Positions 22,663 to 29,649 of a stretch of 34,289 nt of DNA are shown here, piece after piece. The stretch comes from JBOGDS01 sp050743075 (GTDB taxonomy: Bacteria > Actinomycetota > Actinomycetes > Jiangellales > Jiangellaceae), in NCBI GenBank assembly GCA_050743075.1, contig JBOGDS010000036.1, forward strand, positions 1-34,289, in the 5' to 3' direction. The translations under genes were made by a program, and so were the position numbers. The stretch's first letter is position 1; each line of letters opens with the position of its first letter. Below the pieces are notes generated by a model. That model was given only the letters and a program-made list of their open reading frames with translations, was not told where the DNA came from and made no database searches.

Positions 22663-24261
22663 CTACGCCAGCGCGACCAGATCGGCGTAGTCGGGGCTCC
22701 ACAGGTCCTCGACGCCGTCCGGTAGCAGGACGACCCGCTCGGGGCCGAGAGCCTCCACGGCTCCCTCGTCGTGGGTCACGAGCACGATGGCGCCGGCGAA
22801 CGTGCGTAGCGCGTTCAGCACCTCCGTACGCGAGGCGGGGTCGAGGTTGTTGGTCGGCTCGTCGAGCAGCAGGACGTTGGCGCTGGAGACGACGAGGGTC
22901 GCCAAGGCCAAGCGGGACTTCTCACCGCCGGAGAGCACACCGGCCGGCTTGTCGACGTCGTCGCCGGAGAACAGGAACGACCCCAGGACCCGACGGGCGT
23001 CCATCTCGGGCAGGTCGGGCGCAGCCGTCCGCAGGTTCTCCAGGACGGTGCGGGACGTGTCCAGCGTCTCGTGCTCCTGCGCGAAGTAGCCGAGCTTCAG
23101 GCCGTGACCGGGCGCGACGATCCCGGTGTCAGGGTCCTCGATGCCGCCGAGCAGCCGTAGCAGCGTCGTCTTGCCCGCTCCGTTGAGGCCGAGGACGACG
23201 ACCCGGCTGCCCCGGTCGATCGCCAGGTCGACGTCGGTGAAGACCTCCAACGAGCCGTACGACTTCGACAGGCCGGTCGCCGTGAGCGGTGTGCGGCCGC
23301 ACGGCGCCGGGTCGGGGAAGCGCAGCTTGGCCACCTTGTCGGCGCGTCGCTTGGCATCCAGCCCCGCCAGCAGGCGGGCCGCCCGCCGGTCCATGCTCTG
23401 CGCGGCGGCGGCCTTGGTCGCCTTGTAGCGCATCCGGTCGGCCTGCGCCTTGAGTGCCGCGGCCTTCTTCTCGGCGTTCGCGCGCTCCCGGTGGCGGCGC
23501 CGCTCGTCGGTCTCGCGATGCTGCAGGTACGCCTTCCAGCCGACGTTGTAGACGTCCAGGGCGGTCCGGGTCGCGTCCAGGTGGAAGACCTTGTTGACGG
23601 TCTGGTCGAGCAGCGCGACATCGTGGCTGATCACCACGATGCCCCCCTTGTGCGACCGCAGAAAGTTGCGCAACCAGACGATCGAGTCGGCGTCCAGGTG
23701 GTTCGTCGGCTCGTCGAGGAGCAAGGTCGCGGCGTCAGAGAACAGGATGCGTGCAAGCTCCACCCGCCGGCGCTGCCCGCCGGACAACGTTCGCAGACGC
23801 TGACCGAGAACGCGCTCGGGTAGCCCGAGGCTGGCGGCGATCGTCGCGGCCTCGCTCTCGGCGGCGTAGCCGCCCTTGGCCAGGAACTCGGTCTCCAGCC
23901 GGCCGTAACGGCGCATGCCGCGCTCGTGCTCGTCGCCGTCAGCGGACGCGATCTGCTGCTCGGCGTCGCGTAGGCCGGCGACGACCGTGTCGAGCCCGCG
24001 AGCGCTCAGGATGCGGTCGCGCGCCAGCACTCCGGGGTCGCCGGTACGAGGGTCCTGCGGCAGGTAGCCGACCGGTCCGGTGCGCGTCACGGACCCGGCC
24101 GCGGGCTGTGCCTCGCCGGCGAGGATCCGCGTGAGCGTCGTCTTACCTGCGCCGTTGCGGCCGACCAGGCCGACCTTGTCGCCCGACGCGATCCGGAAGC
24201 TCGCGCGGGCGAGCAGCAGCTGCGCGCTGACGCGCACTTCGACGTCGGTGGCTGTGATCAT
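22663..24261 (-). CDS. ABC-F family ATPase (ribosome-associated type)
   Basis: 532 aa from ATG 24261 (MITATDVEVRV). Two nucleotide-binding domains without membrane helices: first Walker A GRNGAGKT (34-41), LSGGQRRR and LLLDEPTNHLD; second Walker A GLNGAGKT, LSGGEKSR and LLLDEPTNNLD. Between them is the charged ABC-F linker (about 245-320: YLQHRETDERRRHRERANAEKKAAALKAQADRMR). ABC-F proteins bind the ribosomal E-site and either regulate translation or give antibiotic protection. The frame is open far upstream, but that is antisense to the metallopeptidase gene. It resembles Rv1473 of M. tuberculosis, once labelled a macrolide transporter. Confidence 0.92.
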   Translation of the reverse strand: MITATDVEVRVSAQLLLARASFRIASGDKVGLVGRNGAGKTTLTRILAGEAQPAAGSVTRTGPVGYLPQDPRTGDPGVLARDRILSARGLDTVVAGLRDAEQQIASADGDEHERGMRRYGRLETEFLAKGGYAAESEAATIAASLGLPERVLGQRLRTLSGGQRRRVELARILFSDAATLLLDEPTNHLDADSIVWLRNFLRSHKGGIVVISHDVALLDQTVNKVFHLDATRTALDVYNVGWKAYLQHRETDERRRHRERANAEKKAAALKAQADRMRYKATKAAAAQSMDRRAARLLAGLDAKRRADKVAKLRFPDPAPCGRTPLTATGLSKSYGSLEVFTDVDLAIDRGSRVVVLGLNGAGKTTLLRLLGGIEDPDTGIVAPGHGLKLGYFAQEHETLDTSRTVLENLRTAAPDLPEMDARRVLGSFLFSGDDVDKPAGVLSGGEKSRLALATLVVSSANVLLLDEPTNNLDPASRTEVLNALRTFAGAIVLVTHDEGAVEALGPERVVLLPDGVEDLWSPDYADLVALA

Positions 24262-24404
24262 CGTTGAGGAGGACTCCACGGCGAGTGGACGGGCTGCTGG
24301 TCGGTCGTCGGTCGGTGCTGGCGCGGAGCACGACGGGGGGTGCCGAAGCTCGACCAGCTCGTCGGGCACGATCAGCTCGCCACGGGCATCATGGGTGCAT
24401 TCTA
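24262..24404 (-). promoter_or_regulatory. ABC-F promoter and possible attenuator leader
   Basis: AGGACA (24426-24421), 16 bp and TAGAAT (24404-24399) form a good promoter. Six nt after the -10, ATG ATG CCC GTG GCG AGC TGA (24392-24372) encodes MMPVAS, a leaderless six-codon ORF. Downstream, arms GCTGGTCG and CGACCAGC (24358-24351 and 24303-24296 on the minus strand) can enclose a smaller GTGCT/AGCAC hairpin (24315-24331), all before the ABC-F ATG. Leader ORFs with alternative hairpins are known to control antibiotic-induced ABC-F genes; that this one does is inference. Confidence 0.4.
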
Positions 24405-24471
24405 GTGGGTGCGACGCCCGTGTCCTGGTGGGCGCGGAGGATCCGGGGCTCGCACGAGGAGGGCTGCACGG

Positions 24472-25362
24472 GTGAAGTTCAACCGCAGGGCACGTCTGGA
24501 CACCTCGCAGATCTCCGACCGGCGCGGCATGGGCCGCGGCGGCACCATCGCAGCGGGCGGCGGTGTCGGAGCGATCGCCATTGCCCTGCTCGCCCTCTGT
24601 ACCGGGGCCAATCCCGCCAGTCTGCTCGGTGACGATGGCGGCCAGGTACAGGCACAGGCAGGCGGCATCGGCACCCTCGAGACCGACTGCCAGACCGGGG
24701 CCGACATCGACGACAACCCCGACTGCCGCTTCGTGGTCTACGTCAACTCCATCCAGGACTACTGGCAGGACGAGTTCGCCCGCCGCGGCTCGAACTACCC
24801 GATGGCCGTGACGACGTTCTTCACCGGATCGGTCGCCACCGGTTGTGGCACGGCGTCCTCTGCCGTCGGCCCGTTCTACTGCCCAGCCGACCAGGGCGTG
24901 TACCTCGACCTCGGGTTCTTCGACGAGCTGCGAACCCGGTTCGGAGGCAGCGGCGGAAACTTCGCCGAGGCCTACGTGCTCGCCCACGAGTACGGCCACC
25001 ACATCCAGAACCTCACCGGCCAGATGCAGCAGGTCCAGCCCGGCTCGGGCCCCACGTCAGGGGCGGTGCGCCTCGAGCTGCAAGCCGACTGCTACGCCGG
25101 CGTCTGGGCGAACCGGGCGCTCAGCACCGACACCGCGGACGGGCAGCCGCTGATCACCGAGATCTCGCGGCAGGACATCCAGGACGGGCTCAACGCGGCC
25201 GGGACCGTCGGCGACGACTACATCCAGGAGCGGTTCCAGGGAACCGTGAGCCCCGAGTCGTGGACCCATGGATCCAGTGAGCAGCGCCAGCGCTGGTTCG
25301 ACACCGGCCTGGACAGCGGCCGGCTGGAGTCGTGTGACACGTTCTCCACCGACCAGCTGTGA
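24472..25362 (+). CDS. Membrane-anchored YpfJ-family zinc metallopeptidase (putative)
   Basis: 296 aa from GTG 24472, with GGAGGG 8 nt upstream. A short basic cytoplasmic N-terminus, one membrane helix (about 27-44) and an extracytoplasmic domain. HEYGHH (172-177) is the zincin motif; LELQADCYAGVWA carries the third ligand region. Four or more cysteines (Cys73, Cys85, Cys125, Cys137) could form disulfides outside the membrane. The family is common in bacteria (YpfJ, formerly 'neutral zinc metallopeptidase') but its substrates are unknown. Divergent from the ABC-F gene. Confidence 0.93.
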   Translation: MKFNRRARLDTSQISDRRGMGRGGTIAAGGGVGAIAIALLALCTGANPASLLGDDGGQVQAQAGGIGTLETDCQTGADIDDNPDCRFVVYVNSIQDYWQDEFARRGSNYPMAVTTFFTGSVATGCGTASSAVGPFYCPADQGVYLDLGFFDELRTRFGGSGGNFAEAYVLAHEYGHHIQNLTGQMQQVQPGSGPTSGAVRLELQADCYAGVWANRALSTDTADGQPLITEISRQDIQDGLNAAGTVGDDYIQERFQGTVSPESWTHGSSEQRQRWFDTGLDSGRLESCDTFSTDQL

Positions 25363-25406
25363 GGGCCGGGCAGGAAGGCCGGCTCTGACGACCGCCGCGC
25401 ACTCCT

Positions 25407-25466
25407 TCCCATGATCATGTCGATGACGCCCACGTTTCGCTGTGCGTAATCGACATGATCATGGGA
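25407..25466. repeat. CATGATCATG-type inverted repeat, copy 3
   Basis: TCCCATGATCATGTCGAT (25407-25424) and ATCGACATGATCATGGGA (25449-25466) are perfect 18-bp arms around 24 nt, between the metallopeptidase and bioY genes. Each arm itself contains the palindrome CATGATCATG. Probably a terminator for the metallopeptidase gene or a dispersed palindromic element. Confidence 0.9.
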
Positions 25467-25545
25467 GCGAAGGTGGTCGAGGGCGACAGGCCCGGCCCGC
25501 AGAGCTTGTTGCCCGCCGACATGCGCGTTACCGCGGGGTCACCCC

Positions 25546-25551
25546 TACGGT
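25546..25551 (+). promoter_or_regulatory. -10 box of bioY (TACGGT)
   Basis: TACGGT ends exactly 6 nt before the bioY GTG, predicting a leaderless transcript. No clear -35 and no recognisable biotin-regulator site in the gap. Confidence 0.4.
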
Positions 25552-25557
25552 TGGCCC

Positions 25558-26136
25558 GTGACTCGACGCCTCACCGCCGCCGACCTGGCCCGCGTGGCCG
25601 TGTTCGCCGCCCTGATCGCCGCCCTCAGCCTGCCTGGCGCGTTCCACCTCGCGGGCAGCAGCGTGCCCGTGACGCTGCAGACGCTGGGGGTCATGCTCGC
25701 GGGCCTCCTGCTCGGAGCGCGCCTGGCGGCCCTCGCCGTTCTCGTGTACCTCGCCATCGGGCTGGCCGGAGTGCCGGTCTTCGCCGGAGGAGCGGCAGGA
25801 CCCGGAGTCTTCGCCGGGCCGAGCGGGGGCTATCTGGTGGGGTTCGTCGTCGGCGCCTTCGTGGTCGGGCTGATCGCGCACCGGAGCCGCCGGTTCCGGC
25901 CGGTGATCGGTTTCCTCGCCTGCCTGATCGGCGGAATTCTTGTCGTCTACGCGATCGGGGCCACGGTACTGGCCTGGCGTTTCCAGCTGGACCTGTGGCA
26001 GGCCGCGGTGATCTTCCTGCCCGGCGACCTGCTGAAGGCCGTCCTTGCGACGGTGATCGCGTCGGGCGTGTACCGCGCGTATCCCACGCTCGCTCGCGAC
26101 GACCACCCCCGCGAGGCGGCCGTCGACCGCACGTGA
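25558..26136 (+). CDS. bioY: Biotin ECF transporter substrate-binding subunit
   Basis: 192 aa with six hydrophobic helices. BioY signatures: LPGAFHLAGSSVPVTLQTLGVMLAGLLLG near the N-terminus (P-V-T-L-Q-T-L-G-V) and GLAGVPVFAGGAAGPGVFAGPSGGYLVGF in the middle; the C-terminal LPGDLLKAVLATVIA contains the conserved Asp-x-x-Lys. It captures biotin at the membrane. GTG start; the TGA overlaps the next gene's GTG by 4 nt. With the ATPase and BioN genes it forms a complete three-gene biotin uptake operon. Confidence 0.95.
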   Translation: MTRRLTAADLARVAVFAALIAALSLPGAFHLAGSSVPVTLQTLGVMLAGLLLGARLAALAVLVYLAIGLAGVPVFAGGAAGPGVFAGPSGGYLVGFVVGAFVVGLIAHRSRRFRPVIGFLACLIGGILVVYAIGATVLAWRFQLDLWQAAVIFLPGDLLKAVLATVIASGVYRAYPTLARDDHPREAAVDRT

Positions 26137-26807
26137 TCGAGGTCCGCGGGGTCTCCCACGCGTACGGCGAACGCGCCGTACTGCGATCGGTCACCGTGAC
26201 GCTCGCCGAGCCGCGCATCGCGGTCATCGGGGCGAACGGCTCGGGCAAGTCGACGTTCGCGCGCCTGCTCAACGGGCTCGTGTTGCCCGACGAGGGCGAC
26301 GTGACCGTCCACGGGCTGTCGACCCGATCCGACGGCCCCGCCGTGCGGCGTCTGGTCGGCTTCGTCTTCACCGATCCGGACGCCCAGATCGTGATGCCGA
26401 CCGTAGCCGAGGACGTGGCCTTCAGCCTGCGCCGTCACCGACTGGGCCGTGAGGAGACGCAGCGGCGGGTCGAGACCGCCCTTGCCGACGTCGGCCTGCA
26501 GGACCACGCCGACCGCCCGGCACACCTGCTCTCGGGCGGCCAGAAGCAGCTGCTGGCGCTCTGCTCGGTGCTGGTGACCGAACCCCGCGTGCTCGTGTGC
26601 GACGAGCCGACGACGCTGCTGGACCTCCCCAACAGCCGCCGCGTGCTGGAGATGCTGGCTGCCCTGCCCCAGCAGGTCGTCCACGTCACTCACGACCTCG
26701 ACTCGCTCGCCGGCCATGACCGAGTCCTCGTCTTCGACCGCGGCCGGATCGTGGCCGACGCCGCGCCGGCGCAGGCCCTCGATCACTACCGGTACCTGGT
26801 CGGATGA
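26133..26807 (+). CDS. bioM: Biotin ECF transporter ATPase
   Basis: 224 aa from GTG 26133, overlapping the bioY stop (GTGA). An ECF-type ABC ATPase: Walker A GANGSGKST, Q-loop FTDPDAQIVMPTV (the ECF-typical DPDAQ), signature LSGGQKQLL, Walker B VLVCDEPTTLLD and H-loop VTHDLD. It powers the BioY/BioN complex. A single ATPase gene implies a homodimer, unlike the EcfA-A' pair of group II systems. Its stop overlaps the next ATG (ATGA), so all three genes are translationally chained. Confidence 0.94.
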   Translation: MIEVRGVSHAYGERAVLRSVTVTLAEPRIAVIGANGSGKSTFARLLNGLVLPDEGDVTVHGLSTRSDGPAVRRLVGFVFTDPDAQIVMPTVAEDVAFSLRRHRLGREETQRRVETALADVGLQDHADRPAHLLSGGQKQLLALCSVLVTEPRVLVCDEPTTLLDLPNSRRVLEMLAALPQQVVHVTHDLDSLAGHDRVLVFDRGRIVADAAPAQALDHYRYLVG

Positions 26808-27499
26808 ACACGTACGTGCCCGGATCGTCGTGGCTGCACCGTGCATCTGCCGGCGCGAAGCTGTTGGGGCTGGCCGCCGGCATGGCGGCGGTGCTCTTCG
26901 TCCACTCGCCGGCCGGTGTCGCTGTCGCGGCCGGGCTCACGGTGTTGCTTTACGCATCGGTCGGTCTGGCCCGCGCCGTGCCGAGCCAAGTACGTCCCCT
27001 GCGGTGGCTCGTGCTCGCCCTGGGCCTGTTCCAGACGCTGACGGCCGGCTGGACGGTGGCGGTGGTCGTCACCGGGCGGATCGTGGTCGCCGTGGTACTC
27101 GCGGGACTGGTGACGCTCACGACCAGGGTCGCCGACCTGCTCGATGTCTTCCAACGGATGCTGCGGCCGCTGCGTCGGGTCGGCGTCGAATCCGAACGCG
27201 TCGCGCTTGTTCTTGCCCTGGCGATCCGCACGGTTCCGGTCATCGCGGCGCTCGCAGCGCAGGTGCGCGACGCCCAGCGGGCCAGGGGCCTGCGCGCCGG
27301 CCCACGGGCCTACGCAGTCGCACTCGTGGTCCGCAGCCTCCGGCATGCCGACGCGCTGGGCGAAGCGCTGGCCGCCCGCGGCCTGGACGACCCGGAACCG
27401 ACCCGCCGGCGGCCGTCTAGCCGAGGTCGACGGGGTCGACGCGAACCCGGACCGGGCCGCCGGAGCGGCGGACTGCCCGCACGGCCTGGGCGGCCTTGA
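26804..27499 (+). CDS. bioN: ECF transporter transmembrane (T) subunit, BioN type
   Basis: 231 aa. Membrane helices lie mainly in residues 15-85, then a cytoplasmic coupling region with the paired Ala-Arg-Gly motifs of EcfT proteins: DAQRARGLRAGP and ALAARGLDD, which dock onto the ATPases. Starts at ATGA, overlapping the bioM stop. After the second ARG motif the protein continues with a very Arg/Pro/Gly-rich tail of about 35 residues that is coded antisense to the end of priA. Family proteins usually stop near the second motif, so the tail is probably nonconserved. Confidence 0.9.
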   Translation: MNTYVPGSSWLHRASAGAKLLGLAAGMAAVLFVHSPAGVAVAAGLTVLLYASVGLARAVPSQVRPLRWLVLALGLFQTLTAGWTVAVVVTGRIVVAVVLAGLVTLTTRVADLLDVFQRMLRPLRRVGVESERVALVLALAIRTVPVIAALAAQVRDAQRARGLRAGPRAYAVALVVRSLRHADALGEALAARGLDDPEPTRRRPSSRGRRGRREPGPGRRSGGLPARPGRP

Positions 27500-29441
27500 C
27501 CGACGAGCTCAATGCCGCGGCGGCGGAACGCGGTGCCCGCAGCAGCGCCTGCTGCTTCCCTTCGCCGCGGGTGGGACCCGGGCCGAGCACCTCCGCGTCA
27601 ATCGGCAGCTCGAGCAGCTTCAGGAACTCGGCAAGGTCGTCGGCCGCGCCGGTGATCTCGACGGCACGCGTCGCCGGTGGGAAGCGCAGTGCGGCGCGAT
27701 CAGCCAGTTCGCGGGCTGCGAAGCCGGCCGGGTCCCACCGCACGAGTGCCTGGACGGCACCGGCCGACGGGTCGGCGACGACGACGACCTCGCCGTCGTC
27801 GGGCCCGGTGCGGACCAGGGCCGCGGCCGTCAACCACCGACGTAGTGCCTCCTCAACGGCCCGCAGACCAGGTCGGCCGAGCATCGCCTGCCCGTCCAGG
27901 AGCGCGGCCGCCGCGTACCCTCCGTCTGCCACGGGCTCGGCTCCCGGGGTGGCCACCACCAGAGCCGGGTCCGCTGGCACCTGCGCCAGGACACCGCCGC
28001 GGCCCGACGTTCGCACAGCGACGCCGGGGAAGGCCCGGCCCAGTTCCTCTGCCGTCCGTGCAGCGCCGACCACGGCAGCGCGCACACCCGACCCGGAGCA
28101 GGCCGGACACGACCACGACATCGCCGCCGAGCCGCACCACTCACACACCGGTACCGGGTCGTCGGTTGCCACCCCCAGCGGACCCTGGCACGACGGGCAG
28201 CGCGCCCGCGTGCGGCAGCGTGCACAGGTGAGTGCCGGTACATAGCCGGTGCGCGGGACCTGCACGAGCACGGGCCCACGCTCCAGACCGGAGCGGATCG
28301 CCCGCCAGGCCGACGACGGCAGCCGTGCCGTGCGGGCGGCCTCGTCCCTGGCCAACTCGTGGTCGTCGCCGGATGCGCGGATGCGAGGTGACCGCTGGCG
28401 CACGTCGGCGCGTGCCGGCTCGACGGAGCGCGCCCAGCGGGTCCCGAGAAGCTGCTCGGCTTCCGATGTCCGCGCGAATCCACCGACGACGGCGCCCGCG
28501 CCTTGCAGGTGCGCGCGGAGGAGGAGCACCTCCCGGACGTGGGGATACGGCGCACGTGGCTCCGCGTGCAGGTCGTCCCCGTCGTCCCAGATCACGACAA
28601 GACCGAGGTCGGACACCGGTGCGAACATCGCGGAACGGGTACCGAGGACCGCCCCGACCGTGCCTCGGCGGACTGCGAGCCAACGCCGGTACCGCACGGC
28701 GGGTCCCAGGTCGGCCTCGAGGACGACGTGGTGCCCCGGCCCGACGGCGGCGGTCAGAGCCCGATCCACCCTGGCCACGTCGCGCGCGTCGGGGAGCACG
28801 ACCAGCGCTGAGCGCGCCCCGGCGAGTGTTGCCGCGACCAAGCGGGCCGTCAGGTCCGGCCAGTCGGCCGCCGGACCGGGATTCCAGACCGCGCGCGGAG
28901 AGCCGCCGGAGGCCAGCGCGGCCAGCAGATCCCCGCCGTCGGTGTGATCCGCCCAGCCGCCCGGCTCTGGCGCTGCCGGCGCGGGGGGCAGCGGCTGTCC
29001 GGCGTCCTCGCGCTCCACGGCGGCATGACGCGGGGGCACCGCCAACCGCAGGACGTCGGCCACGGTGCCCGCGTAGCGATCGGCCACGACTCGGGCGAGC
29101 GACGCGATCTCCGGCGTCAGCACCGGCTCCGGCGACACGATGCGGCGCAGCCGGGCCAACCGGCCGCCGTGGGAGCTCACCGCCGTCCGCTCGACCACGA
29201 ACCCGCCGACGTCGCGGCCGGAGAACCGGACCGACACGCGGGATCCGGGCACGGCAGCATCCGCCATCGATGCCGGGACGAGGTAGTCGAAGGGCCGGTC
29301 CAGGTGGGCCAACGCGACGTCGACGAGCACCCGCGCAACGGGCAGGTCCCCGACGATCGGCTCCGGCGACCTGGTTGTTCGTCGCCGAGCGGCTGGAGGC
29401 CGGACCAACGCAAGCTGGTCGGTCTCTTCGGAACGGCTCAC
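27417..29441 (-). CDS. priA: Primosomal protein N' (PriA), helicase motifs degenerate
   Basis: 674 aa. N-terminal 3'-DNA-binding domain (ARVLVDVALAHLDRPFDYLVPASM, VSVRFSGRDVGGFVVERT), then a helicase-like region, and eight zinc cysteines in CARCRTRARCPSCQ and CEWCG...CPAC. The Walker A lysine loop expected near residues 190-205 is absent (the stretch reads ASGGSPRAVWNPGPAADW), and the DEEH box is WDDGDD. So it probably binds restart forks but cannot unwind them. This is a known actinobacterial condition. GTG start; it follows metK by 208 nt. The 3' end overlaps bioN by 83 nt, tail to tail. Confidence 0.93.
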   Translation of the reverse strand: MSRSEETDQLALVRPPAARRRTTRSPEPIVGDLPVARVLVDVALAHLDRPFDYLVPASMADAAVPGSRVSVRFSGRDVGGFVVERTAVSSHGGRLARLRRIVSPEPVLTPEIASLARVVADRYAGTVADVLRLAVPPRHAAVEREDAGQPLPPAPAAPEPGGWADHTDGGDLLAALASGGSPRAVWNPGPAADWPDLTARLVAATLAGARSALVVLPDARDVARVDRALTAAVGPGHHVVLEADLGPAVRYRRWLAVRRGTVGAVLGTRSAMFAPVSDLGLVVIWDDGDDLHAEPRAPYPHVREVLLLRAHLQGAGAVVGGFARTSEAEQLLGTRWARSVEPARADVRQRSPRIRASGDDHELARDEAARTARLPSSAWRAIRSGLERGPVLVQVPRTGYVPALTCARCRTRARCPSCQGPLGVATDDPVPVCEWCGSAAMSWSCPACSGSGVRAAVVGAARTAEELGRAFPGVAVRTSGRGGVLAQVPADPALVVATPGAEPVADGGYAAAALLDGQAMLGRPGLRAVEEALRRWLTAAALVRTGPDDGEVVVVADPSAGAVQALVRWDPAGFAARELADRAALRFPPATRAVEITGAADDLAEFLKLLELPIDAEVLGPGPTRGEGKQQALLRAPRSAAAALSSSVKAAQAVRAVRRSGGPVRVRVDPVDLG

Positions 29442-29649
29442 GCTCGCTTTCTACCTCATCGACCCAGACGGGGGTGGTCACGTCAGCAGACGAATGCGGC
29501 GAGGCTCATCTCGGAGCAGGTGGCTCGGCGGCATGCGCATGGACCGAACCTGGCCGAGCGGGCCAGTTCCTGCACCGTCCCGGTCCGGTGATGTGGACAG
29601 GCAATGCCGACCGGTCGCCGCTGTGCACGGCAGGCGGCGGCCGCAGGCC

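Noticed and set aside
24262..25002. Upstream extension of the ABC-F frame, adding about 247 residues
   Set aside because: It runs antisense through the metallopeptidase gene. The family starts at MITATD, and a promoter lies between.
29478..29540. 20-codon minus-strand ORF (MRMPPSHLLRDEPRRIRLLT) in the metK-priA gap
   Set aside because: No ribosome site, no promoter and no hairpin arrangement to suggest a leader peptide; chance occurrence is likely in GC-rich DNA. The rest of this 208-nt gap shows only a weak 6-bp stem.
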